Positions 33,586-45,168 of a stretch of 64,000 nt of DNA are shown in pieces; the first letter of the stretch is position 1; the number at the start of each line of letters is the position of its first letter. The translations under genes and the position numbers were made by a program. Source of the DNA: Eutypella sp. D-1 (Eukaryota > Ascomycota > Sordariomycetes > Xylariales > Diatrypaceae); NCBI GenBank assembly GCA_023313575.1, contig JAJTTP010000018.1, positions 372,001 through 436,000 on the forward strand, written 5' to 3'. The notes under the pieces are model-generated. The model worked only from the letters and a program-made list of their open reading frames with translations, did not search any database and was not told the origin of the DNA.

Positions 33586-34430
33586 TGTGCTGGCGATGTG
33601 TTGGGCATATCAGCCCTCAATGGTGCGGGAGGAGTTCACTCTGGGCCCCGGAGGAAAGGAAAGGAAATATTAGCATGAGATGTTGGTAAAGGGAGGCAAA
33701 AGTGGTAGAGGTGGGGATGGTGGAGGTGGTGGAGGAGAAGGTGAAGGTAAAGGTGAAGGTTAGCAAATAAGGGAACGGGAAGGGATGCACAAAATGGGAG
33801 CTCAGGAGCTACCCAGAGCAGATAGCTAAGCAGAGAGAGGTATCAACGTATCCAGGTGTCTGTTTGAAAAATGACGTTTTTGGATGGATGTTTTGGTGTG
33901 TGGTAGGTAGTACCGCTTCATAAGGTAGGTACTTCCCAGGGGTGGCAGTGGTGGGCAATGTACACTAGGTACAATGATACGCAGCACAGATATATATGTA
34001 GTGCGGATATATGCATGGAATGTTTGTGATGCTTGAAGGCTGGGCGGTTACAGGCATTTATCACTGATAAGAATAACTTCTATCCCCAGGAGACCAAGGA
34101 GACGTGTTCTTCACAGCCGGGCACTGTCGTTTGCCAGCTGCCAATCTCAATGGTTAATCATCCTTGATATGGGAGACTACAAACAGGCAAGAACAACGAT
34201 GAGAGGCCAGGACGGAAATTGACTGACTACTTGACCTATATTATTCAATTTCCAAAACATTAGTATTCTTAACTTTGAATTCTAGTCTGTCTTTTATACC
34301 TCATTGGATTTCTTTTCTTTATTAGTTTGGTCCATTTTACCACCAACTTCACTGTATTGATGGCCATGTCAGCAACTAACTAGACCTCACCCAAACCCCC
34401 TTGATCCACCAAAGTGGCCTGCCTCACAAG
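33586..34430. promoter_or_regulatory. Divergent dehydrogenase/ALG10 promoter region
   Basis: 845 bp between divergent start codons. A purine-biased GGTGGAGGTGG/GGTGAAGGTAAAGG microsatellite lies at about 33705-33765, near the dehydrogenase leader, followed by AT-richer sequence close to ALG10. It presumably contains both promoters; no specific site is claimed. Confidence 0.45.
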
Positions 34431-36777
34431 ATGGACCGCGTCTTGGCCTCCTTCGACGCCACTTTGGTCCCTCAACTTCTTCGTTTCGGTTTTATGTACG
34501 GCCTTCTCGGTGTATTTGTAAACAGAATCGGCGTAAAGCATGACCGGGGCCGTTCTATGCCATGGATACTCTTGATATCGTCTATTGTAGTGTCATTACT
34601 TGGTCGTGTGTGGCTTTCCTTCGTGACCGAATATGTTCCCGAACCCTACCTGGTTGGTTTGCCCCCCTCTTGGGAATCTATCTCCATGAACAAGAGAATA
34701 AGGCAAGCTAAGAAGATACATAGGATGAAGTGTTCCATATCCCTCAAGCTCAGAGGTACTGCGAAGGAATTACCACTTGGGATGACAAGATCACCACACC
34801 ACCGGGACTGTAAGTCCATAGATTGAACCCAACTTCATGAAGACCGAGTGATGGCTGATCTGCTTGCTTGCTGCACGTATAAGGTATTTTGCGAGCATCC
34901 TCTTGAACCACGTGTCGGGGTTCACCTGCTCGGTATACCACCTGCGCTTGTTCAACGTCGAGCTCACCGCGTATGTGGCGGCAGCGTCCATCATGTGCAG
35001 GGCCCGGATTGAGCAGGCCACGGGAGAGCATGGAAAGACCGACTGGATCTCGCGATATGCCATTATGACGGGCTTCAATATCGCCCTGTTCCCCGTCATC
35101 TTCTTTTTCTCGGGCTTGTATTACACCGACGTCATCTCGACTTTCTCAGTCTTAGCCGCCTATTACTCCCAGCTCGCCAGAATGAATAGGGACGCCAGCC
35201 CGCGTCTTTTGGGTGGCCTCAGTACCGTGTACTGGGGCGTCTTGACCCTCTTCATGAGGCAGACCAACGTCTTCTGGGTTGTCGTTTATATGGGTGGTCT
35301 GGAAGTTGTCCATCATGTGAAGTTGCTTGAACCGCCAGAGGTTGAAACGCCGTCCTTCACAACGCTGGCCGAGCAGGTCAGGTTCTATGTTTGGAGGTAT
35401 TCGTTGGGTGATATCCACGACCCCCCTTTGAATATGGCAGCTCCAGTCGGTAAGTCTTGACTGACACCTCTGGGGGTTATAAACTATTCATTAATATCTG
35501 ACTGATACGATACTCACTGTGTGAAGATCTTATCCTCTGTGTTATAAGCGTCGCCGTCGCAACCATTTGTAACTTGAAGGCGGTGCTCTTCCGCTTCGGG
35601 GGCGTGCCTCATGTGGCCGTCCTAGCCATGTTTGTACTTTTCGTAATCGTCAATGGCGGCGTAGTACTTGGTATGGTGCCCCTGAAGAGTCTACCTATAT
35701 GCCGATCTAATGCTTGGAATAGGTGATAAGTCCAACCACGTAGCGACTATCCATCTGGCCCAGCTCCTGTACATCTGGCCACTCTTCGTGTTCTTCTCGG
35801 CACCTCTGTTCATTCCGTACGTGCTACGGGTGATCACGTCCATTCTTTTGCCTCCGCAGAAGTCGCCGAACAGACCTACTTCTACCGGTGAACCACGAAC
35901 CGAGCACAAGCAGTCCGCTTCACTGGCAACATTCAACCGTCTGGGATCCAACACAAACCTCCAAGCCTCCATAGTCACCGTCGGCGCCCTGGTAGTCGCG
36001 ACCGCGATCGTCAAGTACAACACTATCATCCACCCCTTCACTCTCGCCGACAACCGCCACTACATGTTCTATGTGTTCCGGTACAGCATCCTGCGGGCAT
36101 GGTGGGTCCGCTACGCCCTCGTACCCGTCTACGTGCTATGCGGGTGGCTCTGCTGGGCCGCGCTCCGAGGCGCACCCCCCAGCAACCCTTCCCTGGATCC
36201 CGACCGGGACGACGTGGAGTGGATACGGACCCCCTTCGCGAGGCGCGAAAGCGACTCGATTACCCCCCCGTCACTAGATTCCACACAGAAAATCCCGCCC
36301 GCACCACCGCGGATGACGAGGACGGCGAGGACGAGGACGACGGCGACGGCCCCGCCCACGTCCACCGCCCTGATCCTGCTCCTCGCCACCGCGCTCTCGC
36401 TGATGACCGCCCCGCTCGTTGAGCCGCGCTACTTCATCCTGCCCTGGGTATTCTGGCGTCTTCACGTGCCGCCCCCGCACGACGCCAACGCCAACGCCAA
36501 CTCCAACCCTAACCCCAACTCCAATACCAACTCCAATACCAATACCGGCACCACCACCAGGAGCAGAATCGCGAAGCTACTCGCCGCGACGGCGCAGCTT
36601 CTAGGCAGCACCTGGAAACCGGCGCTCGCGCTCGAGCTCCTGTGGTTCCTGGCTGTGAACGCGGGAACCATGTACGTGTTCCTGGCGCGCCCGTTCTACT
36701 GGCGCACCGCGTCTGCGGACGGCAGCGGCAGCGAGGTGCTGCTGGATGGTCGTAGACTACAGCGGTTCATGTGGTGA
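34431..36777 (+). CDS. ALG10: Dol-P-Glc:Glc2Man9GlcNAc2-PP-Dol alpha-1,2-glucosyltransferase
   Basis: ER multi-spanning glucosyltransferase (Alg10/Die2) that adds the terminal alpha-1,2 glucose to the dolichol-linked oligosaccharide before N-glycan transfer. Five exons, 34431-34652, 34724-34809, 34884-35449, 35527-35670 and 35723-36777, with 52-77-nt introns, give 690 residues. Spliced landmarks: SFVTEYVPEPYLDEVFHIPQ with the catalytic acidic loop, QRYCEGITTWDDKITTPPGLY, LRLFNVELTAYVAAA, FFSGLYYTDVISTFSVL, FMRQTNVFWVV, VVLGDKSNHVATIHLAQLLY, and the family signature HPFTLADNRHYMFYVFR. The first donor is the unusual GTTGGT. An Asn/Ser/Pro/Thr-rich repeat (about 590-615) sits in a loop near the C-terminus. 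Confidence 0.95.
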
Positions 36778-38592
36778 GGGCGCTGGCTTATTTATCCTCC
36801 GGGGGCGGGTTGGGTGCGTGCAGTCGTCTTGTGCCCCCCCCCCCCCTCCCTTGCCCGGGAAAAGAGGGGGAGGGGGGGGGGGGGCTGAGGAATTCTATAG
36901 ACTATAGACGTTAAGGTCGAGGATCTATTCACGCTGTGTTCAGCTCTTCTCCTATCTTCGTGTAGCGCATCTCAAGAAACCCCGCCCCCCTCCCCCCACA
37001 AAACCCAGAGCGACGGAGGGAGAGGGCCTTCTCTGCTAGCTAGATGGTAGATATGCAGCATACACCAATTACATTCGTCACCGCATGTATATCCCGAGGT
37101 TCATACCAGGATAGAATACCTAAATAGATAGATAGTGAAAAGAGGGAGAAAAAAAAGGGGGGGGGGATAATATCGATAGATACGATACCAAGGAAAACAC
37201 TGCGCGCGCTGTTCCTTACTCATGACTGACTGATTGCTCTCCGAGCCTACTACGTCTAGGCTACTGTGCATGTTAAATTTACCTAAGATGTTGCAATTGA
37301 CATGAACCCGTAATCAGCACGAGGTAGGTAGAGACACCAGATAGAAACGAGAGCAAGAGCCCAGAAAAAAATCAGCCGGTTCTAGACACTGCGTGTCCGA
37401 ACTCATTCATGAACTAACCATATAAGGTGAGTTGCCCTTTATATATATATATGTACGTAGATTTCGCACACGACGAGGCTTGTTTTCTTCAAGCCTCTTC
37501 TTCTTCTCTATGTACCTGGACCTAGACCTGCGTCTCCTACTTTGTCTTCGCCCCATTTTCTCTCCCCTCCCCTCCCCTTCGTTACCCGAATTCCTTCCCC
37601 GGATTTCATGGTACGGCAGCCAGGAGACCACCCCCCCCCCACCCCGGATGTAAGTGTACTGGTATGTAGCGTGGTGTAAAAAGTGTATGAAGAAAAGTTG
37701 TAGCTGGGGGGTGATGGGGAAGTAGTAATTTCACCCGGCAAGCACCCCATATCCCCACGCCTTCCTCTCCTTCCCGGCCATAATGTCATAAGAATCCCAT
37801 ATTTCATATCCCCCAAAAGTTGCTGCAGCAGCAGCAGCAGAGTAGAGCGGAGCCAAGGTCACCCAACCGAACCCAAAACGCCTGAAACTCCCTTTCTCTC
37901 CTGGCCGGGAAACGAGGACAAACAAGCGGAACGAAAGCAAAAGAACAAAAAACAAAAAAGGCCCAATGCATGCTGTGTGGCCATGATCGATAGTCCGGGC
38001 CCGCCCAATCATCGTAGGGAGGAGGCAAGGACGGGCGAGTAGGGTCGCATAGTCGATGCAAGATGTGAATGTATGGTAAAGGCAAAAAGGCAGAAGACAA
38101 AATGCAATACGTCGCTATGTGATGGTGTGTGTCGATTTCGTTCCATGTAGATGTGATAGGTAGCTCGTCGAGGAGTTGGGAGGCGGTCGGTTCGATCGCA
38201 AAAAAGAATATATGGTTGATGTGTCCAAATTCCCTGCCCAGAAGAGCCTGAGCTTAACCCCCATCCAAGATGTTTTGTTTTATTTGTTTTATTTGTCCCG
38301 TTTGATATGCAAAAGTCGTTATCCGTCGTCAATATGTTGGTGAGGTCGAATATCCATCGGCGATTCCCTTCCTACGCATGGACCTTTTGGGTCTCTCCAA
38401 GGAATAGGCGCGTGCTTTAATGGCAGTCCAAATGGACGTTCTTGCGACGGCAGGGTTATCGAACCCTACTTAGGTAGGTACTGTAGAAGGGTGAGAGAAA
38501 GCCCCGCCTACCTCCGCACCTTCCCGTCCTTTCTCCAAGGCTTGGAGGGGGGCGGGAGGATGGACTTCGTCCTCGAAGGTCCGCTGCGAGGC
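36778..38592. other. Intergenic with long inverted homopolymer repeat
   Basis: 1.8 kb between the ALG10 stop and the end of the next minus-strand gene. It contains the C13TC3/G3AG13 inverted repeat (separate entry), G10 at 37157-37166, C10 at 37631-37640, an AT dinucleotide run near 37440-37452 and (CAG)5 near 37820. No supported gene; the frames seen are low-complexity. Confidence 0.5.
36834..36884. repeat. Perfect 17-bp C/G homopolymer inverted repeat
   Basis: Left arm C13-T-C3 (36834-36850), right arm G3-A-G13 (36868-36884), 17-nt spacer containing CCCGGG. It lies 57 bp after the ALG10 stop, so it is probably in the 3' UTR. It could fold as a hairpin in RNA, or as quadruplex/i-motif in DNA. 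Confidence 0.85.
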
Positions 38593-39156
38593 TCACAAGC
38601 TTAACCGGTCAAGACTTAGACGGTCCTGACTCCTGGGCCTCCGAACGACGCCGAGCTTGAAGAAACGCTCCTCGCCGCCGGCGGTGCGGCCCCCGATGTA
38701 CCACTTCTCACCACCGAGAACATCACGGAAGCCCTCGGAGCTACTATCGCTGCCCCGACGGCGGCCGTCCGCCGCGCCAGGGATGGGTATCGCGCCATGC
38801 GTGGTCGTTCCCGCCGCGGTAGCTCTCGGCGAGTACGAGGGCAACGCACTGCCGCCGTGGTGATGGTGGGGCCTTTGTTGTGGCGCCGTCGTCTGTGGGG
38901 AGGCCCCCGCCGCCGCCACTGCGGCTACGGACGAAGAAGGTGACGAGGACGAGGCAGCGGAGGCATGGGCTTGTGGACTTGTGGATAGGGACCGCGACCC
39001 TGATGGACTCGTTGAGGGACCGTGGGCGTGAGCATGGCCGTGGTGTTTGTTTGAATGAGATGACGCCGCGGCGGCTGATAGCGAAGACGCGGGCTGTTGT
39101 GGTCGGAAGGCGGCGAGGAAGGAGGAGAGGAAGAAGGGACGCTGAGAGGAAGGCAT
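38593..39156 (-). CDS. Conserved low-complexity hypothetical
   Basis: A 187-codon single-exon frame. The first 130 residues are Ser/Ala/His/Pro-rich and look disordered, with two His clusters (SNKHHGHAHAHG, QRPHHHHGG). The last 50 are ordered-looking: SEGFRDVLGGEKWYIGG, ERFFKLGVVRR and a near-duplicated tail DRLSLDRLSL. The combination of KWY-GG, FFKLGVVRR and repeated DRLSL resembles a filamentous-fungal family of unknown function. The C-terminal SxDRLSx segments contain RxxS-type phosphosite patterns (inference). No signal peptide; the N-terminal PFFLSSFLAAF is short. Confidence 0.7.
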   Translation of the reverse strand: MPSSQRPFFLSSFLAAFRPQQPASSLSAAAASSHSNKHHGHAHAHGPSTSPSGSRSLSTSPQAHASAASSSSPSSSVAAVAAAGASPQTTAPQQRPHHHHGGSALPSYSPRATAAGTTTHGAIPIPGAADGRRRGSDSSSEGFRDVLGGEKWYIGGRTAGGEERFFKLGVVRRPRSQDRLSLDRLSL

Positions 39157-39912
39157 TTTTTTTTCTTCTTTTTCTTGTTTTATTAATTTATTGCCCCTTT
39201 TTTTTCTCTGTCGGTGTTATTGACGGAGGGGGAAGGGATGGTGATAAAACGTCGCTGTTTGTCCGTCTATCGTTATGTACAACGCAGGTGGTTGGTTGGC
39301 GGATATGTTTTTTGATTTGACCCGGCGTGAATGTGCGCAGGCGCAGGTCGCTAGTGATAGTTTTAAGTACCAAGGTATGTAGTGTCGTTGATCCGTTGGG
39401 GGAAGGGTAGATATCGATCGATCGCGATGTCGCTTGCTCAGCGACCAGCGCTCTCTTTTTTAGTTTCAGTAGTTCTTTTGTCCCTTCCGGTTACAGGATG
39501 CGCGCTGCTTGCTGCCTGGTAAAAAAAAAAATAAAAAAAAGATGATAAGAATGGGCTCTCTAAGTCTAGTACCCCCGAACCCAAGATGAAAGGAAGGGTA
39601 TTATGTAAAGGGGGATAAAAAGACGACGAAGAGACGACGAAAAAGACGATGACGATGTTGATGATTATGACGATGATATGGCGGGCTTTACGGGATAATA
39701 CGGAATGATAAGATTGAAGCAAGGGGGGGTTTAGTTAATGCACAAGTAAACTAAACGGGTGTATCAAGTATTTATTTAAGTGAGTAGGTATTTAAATGAA
39801 GTAGAGGAGTAGTAGTCCAGTTGGGTGCGAACGTAAGACGCGAGTCATCATGAAAATGCTAAGTACTATAACTTGACATCAGGGTTGATTCGTTTTTAGT
39901 TGTATGTAAATC

Positions 39913-39947
39913 GTGAGTTGTGAGTTGTGAGTTGTGAGTTGTAAGTT
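39913..39947. repeat. Tandem heptamer (GTGAGTT)5
   Basis: Four exact GTGAGTT units followed by one GTAAGTT variant. A simple minisatellite in intergenic DNA. Confidence 0.9.
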
Positions 39948-41512
39948 GAAGGATGTGTGCAAGCTAAAGGTAAATGGAAATGTTGATCTCAAGGTTGTAG
40001 TATTAAATTGTTAGAAGTACATACATACATACCCGTATGCTACACACATATCCGTGGTCATGACCTACCCGATTTCTTCCATTCGTCCTTATAAACTAGC
40101 CCTGAAGTACCTCATTTGTACTGTACCCGTGTACCTTGTGCTGGCTGGCCGGCAGGCTGGTAAACTACCTAGGTACCTATGAAGTAGGTGCGACCACTAC
40201 AATTCTCTTTGTTCAGGTGCTACCCCTCGGCACCACAGGCGGTCAACCGCTCGTAAGGGAAAAAAGCGGATCGCAACTTGCAAATCCGATCCCTCTGACT
40301 GGTCCCCCATCCCATCCCATTCCTGGCAATTTTTCCAGCGCTTGTCCTTCACTAATTACGATAACTTGATAGGTCCGGGGTAGATATATGACAGGCGCCA
40401 ATTGAGGAGGGAGGGCCGCGCTTAGGGCTTTGGGCGCGAACCACCGAGGACTTCCGAGGTTCGGGCCCGGGGCAGTGGAGGTTCCCGTTCTTTTTTTTGG
40501 TATGTCCTCACTCCTTTACATATATTATTACATTACCCCAGATTCGATCGTACGACCTAATGACTGTTATACAAGCGGTATTAGTTATTGGTTTACTTAG
40601 TAGGTACGTTTTCATGCCGTTTCTATGCCGGTTTTACACGTGGCTATCTACCACACTGTCATCCCATCATTACCCCTTTTCTCGGAGGGTTGGGTTGTGA
40701 GTAATCGGTAGGTACTTGTCGTACATAGAGCTGTGCGAGGTTAGCCTCTCCCTTAACACCACCGCTGCGGACTCTATACCCCTCTCCACGCCCCTAATAA
40801 GAAGTGACTACGCCCCCTCGACGCGTCAAATATAAGCTACTTCTTAGGTATCCATGGATAAGGCCCTTCCTGTACTATATCTCATGTCAAAACGCAAAAT
40901 AGTGAGTATACAGTACTCCGTAGATCTGAGGTTTAGAAACTTGTTACCACGAAGTCAGGACAACAGCTGCCTGCTGCATCTCTTCAACTTATCGTGCCCG
41001 TGACATGACTGATCTGCTGGAAGTTTTGGGTGGCCTATGTATGTACATAACTAACAAAGAAGATCTTCATAACAATTAAAAGCGCCGATCGATCAAAGAT
41101 CGGTTCTTGCAACCGAGAGGACTTTTAGTCTAAATTATGTTGTGCCTCTTTCTACTCGACTACTTCTGTATTCATAGTTCTCCGGCCTCGCTTACCCCGT
41201 ATGTGTTGTGTGTGTCCAGGCTGGATTCATCGATACATGGGCACCTACTACCATAACGATCGGAGTACTTGTTATCACTGCCTTTATTCTCTCCTTACAG
41301 AAGCGAAGGAACATAGGAAGTCGGATTTCGCCTTTTTTTGCCCGGGGAAGCCGTGCTATGCCGGCGTGATCTCGGGCACCCCTGGCCGAGTTTCACCCGA
41401 GGGTGTCGCGCTCGCTCCAGCATACCATGGTATGATGTAACCAGTGTGTGCGGCTGTGTTCTATGGACTATTTCATTGTGTTGCTGTTCTGTTTCTCGAG
41501 TCTAGATAGGCC

Positions 41513-41529
41513 GGGGGGGGGGGGGGGGG
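41513..41529 (+). repeat. G17 homopolymer
   Basis: Seventeen consecutive G in intergenic DNA, one of the two longest such tracts in the window. Confidence 0.9.
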
Positions 41530-41967
41530 CCAGGGCTGCCTTCACAACGCAACTTCACTCCATTTTTGGGGTGTAGCTTGTAGCTTTGTTTTGTTAGATG
41601 TGTAGATGTGCCAAGGATCGACACCCATCCACACAGATCAAATAGGATGGAAACGGGTATCGGAAACGGGTATCACGACATACCTGCCCGCCTAACTAAC
41701 CGCAACAGCGTACATAGACATTTTTGCTACATAACTTGACCCTACCTACCTACGTAACCTATACCCATATATACAGTAGCTACGCGATTACGACGGACGC
41801 ATGGTGATGAAAGGGGATTGGGGATACTCTATCCACACCTGTCCGTCACTTTGCCGCTATGCTATGACTATTTAATACCCGACCCGAGTGAACCACACAC
41901 CCATCCCACTTGCCCACCCGCCTTACATATATATGTACGCTACCCTGGTTTTGCCTTGCTTGAGGAC

Positions 41968-41968
41968 G

Positions 41969-42004
<36 letters not shown>
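41968..42004. repeat. (GCCT)9 microsatellite
   Basis: About nine uninterrupted GCCT tetranucleotides, ending just before CTAGGCGG. Confidence 0.9.
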
Positions 42005-42908
42005 CTAGGCGGATGCGCAAATCTTATAGCCCAACTTCGCACTTGGCTAAGTGAATAACTTTTCCCGGGGGAGGGGGGGCCGCCTGCCTGTGCACTATGC
42101 AGATCCTCTGCGCCTGTACGGGGGGGCCCTGACCGCCCTTCCTCTCTCCCTCTCTGGCTCCACCTCCACCATGCATGCAAACCAACTCGCCGACTTGAGC
42201 CAGCGAAGCACTATTTGCATTACTTATACATATGGACAAACTGCGAGGCGGGCCGTTTGAGAATAGCGCTGTGGGGCAACTCGAAGCAAGATGGGCATTT
42301 CTCCAGGATTGAGGGGGGGGGAGGCGTGAACTTGAGACTCCATCGCGAAGGACATATTCGCGGGGTTGAATCAGTTCTCCCCCCGCACTCGCGCATCAGA
42401 CTTCTCTAACTAGACTGGTAGATTATGTACTCGTTCGTATAATCATCTCGATCATGGAGGAGGGCACTCGATTCCCTGTTCTTTTACCCATGCACCCCCC
42501 ACCCCCCAGTAGGATATGGGACACATCATGTCAAGCAGACGGACCGCATTGTGTAGGCATATCTCGAGAACTAGACTAGTAACGATCCTATTCACATGCA
42601 GAGAAGGAGAAGAAGAAGTCTAGAACAGATGCATGCATTGTCTGTTGTTATTCTGGGTGCCTAATAGCTTGCTAGCTTAACATGGTGACGTTCCGTGGGC
42701 TGGTTGTTGTGAGTGTAAAAGAGGGTGGTGGTGTTGAGTGGGGGGTGGGGGATAGAGGAAGGCAGGATGCGATGCAAAATGTGAGGGGGGAAACTAGTAA
42801 ATCCCGAAGCCTGGAATCCCCGATCAACCCAATTCTTGCTGCGGGGGGAAGAAGAAACGAAAAAGTGCTGTTAAGTAATTGTGATGGCTGCGGAACCTCG
42901 AGAAACAC

Positions 42909-45168
42909 TCAGAGGCGAGGGAAGTAAAGCCTCGACCCAGACGGTCCCTAAAATAATAAGTCATATTGTCAGCAGCTTGCAACGTTCCGGCCATGCACGA
43001 CGAAAAAGAAAAGTGACGACGTACCTGGGTCTTCCAGCAGCCGCGGCAAGCGGGCAGGGCGCCCGCCGCTTCCAGGGCTTCGTTGCGGGCCTCGCCGAGC
43101 GCCGCGGCGGTGCCCCTGGCGATATCCACGATTTCCTTCTCGGTGACGTCGAGTGGCGGCGCTACGACGAGACACCCGTCGCGGAGGCGGAGATGGACGC
43201 CGTGGCTGTTGCGGGCGATCTCCGCCGCGCGCTGCGAGAGGTCCGCCGCCCCGCCGCTGAACCGGATGCCCAGGAACAGCCCGCGGCCGTGGATCCCACG
43301 GACCGGCGAGGCAGAACTGCCCGGCGCGATGTCGTGCTCCGCGAGGCGCTTCTTCACCTCCCGCTCTAGGAGTTCGCCCAGTTCCTTGACTTTATTGTCC
43401 TCATTGTCGTAGGACAGACCGATTTTGCGTTTGGTGAGTATGAAAACCCGACGCAAACCCTCGCACCAGACTCCTTCCTCGCCGCCCACATCGCCATGTG
43501 CTTTCATGCTGCAATGAGGTTTGATATCCTCTACCGCCGGGGAAATCGCACGTACGGGTCTCAGGCAGTCAGGGATCGTGGGTAGCTCCTCGAGAGAGTC
43601 GCCATATGCGAGCTTCTCGTTGACGTCCTTGTGGATCATCAACGCACCCGCCGGCATCGTGCTGTCCCCCAGCGCCTTGCCGATCGTCATGATGTCCGGC
43701 GCGAACCCGATCTCCGGCTGCTGCCATGCGTGCAACGTCCCCGTCCGCCCCATACCGCACATCGCCTCGTCGAAGACCAGGAGCGCTCCGCGCCGCTTGC
43801 AGAGGTCCTGGACTCGGGGGAAGTAGTTCTCTGCTGGGCCTGCGCATCCCAGGGCCTTGTGGAAGATGTGTTAGAATCATCAGTCGTTTTAGTTTGGTAG
43901 GATATGGTGGCTCGACTTACGGCGGCCCAAGGCTCCGCGACAAAGGCAGCTACCGTATCGATGAGCTTACCCTCCTCGTCGCGGAGCGCTAACTCGTCGA
44001 ACTTGTCCTCCAGCTCATAGATCAAGGCATCTACGTATCTGCCAACGCTGAGGCCCTTCGTCTTCTCGTTCTCCGTCGGGGCAGGGACGTTGGCTCCGGC
44101 CCTGCGCGACCACCTTTCGAGGACCCCTAGTAGGGTTGAGGACGTCTTGTCCTCGTCGTAGAGGCAGCGGCTGACTTTGTGGAAGCGCTGGGTGTTCTCC
44201 CGTCGGCCCTCCGTTCCCACAGTTGACTGGGCCCGGATCATCTGCCCGTGTCGCGAGTCGTGGCCCAAGTCTTCCCGCAGGATGAAGTTCACCTTCTCTT
44301 TCAGTTTGCTCGAGGATGCGCGTCCGCCATGGCGGCTGGCCTCTCCCTGTAGCGTAATATGTATCAGTGCTAGATGTCTTTACTGTGGGATTTGCGCATA
44401 GGCGTCTCAGAGCATGGTCTAATAGACAATTTCCCCTTGTGACCATGGATATGCAGTAGGACTTGGACTCGGAGTTCTGGGTGGTGCTGTACTTACGTCT
44501 TCAGCCGATCCTAGGTCCAGCCAGTATTTTCGAGCGACGTTCAAAGCAGCCTGAGTGGCGTCTGACTCTGGTATGAATCAGCAGGTGGATCTTCGCCGTC
44601 AACCCCTCGCGGATTAATAGATGTACCCGTACATACCCGCTTTAACGACGAAGACCTGGGTCATCTGGTAATCATCTGATCTCTCAGGCAGTCCAGTAGC
44701 CATGATTAACCCTCGAGCAAGATTACCATACCCACGACCGCTAACCCACCTGGTAGGGTATATTTCCACCCAAGACAGGTGCGTTAACATGGCGGCGTAG
44801 ATCTTCCAACGACTCTCGATGTCCTTGAAACTGACCACGGCGGCGGCTGGGTCAGAAGAGTCGTCCATGATCCACGTGGAGAGCCATACCGTGTCATCTT
44901 CATACACTGCGGTGCGAACGTAGCCCATCCTCATGCGATCTCTGTAAAGCGCCTCGAGTTTATTTCTGTAAAGCGCCTCGAATTTGTTTCTCCTTAGATG
45001 ATAGAGCAACGCTATGGGTTCCTGTTTGTGACGTCTGAAGCACTGCACCGTTTTCGGCTCGATGCCTAGCAGGTCACTCTTGCTGACGCCTTCCTCACCA
45101 GCCTTGTCATAGAGGTCTCGGACTCCTTGAAGAGGCATGGGATCTAGTTGAGCGTATGGGGAAGCCAT
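42909..45168 (-). CDS. Diverged class-III aminotransferase-like protein
   Basis: PLP-dependent class-III (omega/ornithine-type) aminotransferase homologue. I assemble five exons: 45168-44637, 44567-44497, 44346-43921, 43855-43025 and 42947-42909 (632 residues). Junction phases agree, and the joins recreate family blocks: VFVVKAESDATQAALNVARK, FVAEPWAAALGCAGPAENYF, LVFDEAMCGMGRTGTLHAWQ, and DIMTIGKALG with the Schiff-base Lys, then VRGIHGRGLFLGIRF. However, the first 130 residues do not match the usual N-terminus. The block normally holding SYHG is replaced (LGHDSRHGQM) and lengthened, and the HGxTYxxHP segment after the Lys is absent, replaced by about 70 residues of unrelated but open sequence. 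It may be a catalytically altered paralogue or an eroding gene. Start: CCATGG preceded by C17A10 on this strand. Confidence 0.65.

Larger units (their letters stand above)
39157..42908. other. Large intergenic region
   Basis: 3.75 kb without a gene I can support. It contains a GTGAGTT tandem repeat at 39913-39947, a TACCTAGGTA palindrome at 40166-40175, TACTCCGTA at 40914-40922, a G17 tract at 41513-41529 and a (GCCT)9 microsatellite at about 41968-42004. Open frames are short and cross low-complexity DNA. A noncoding RNA cannot be excluded. Confidence 0.5.

Noticed and set aside
39913..39947. CRISPR-like array
   Set aside because: It is a contiguous heptamer tandem repeat without spacers, in a eukaryotic genome.
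43430..43570. Open plus-strand reading opposite the odd part of the aminotransferase-like gene
   Set aside because: I considered a local inversion of the missing HGxTYxxHP block, but no frame on either strand reads that motif.
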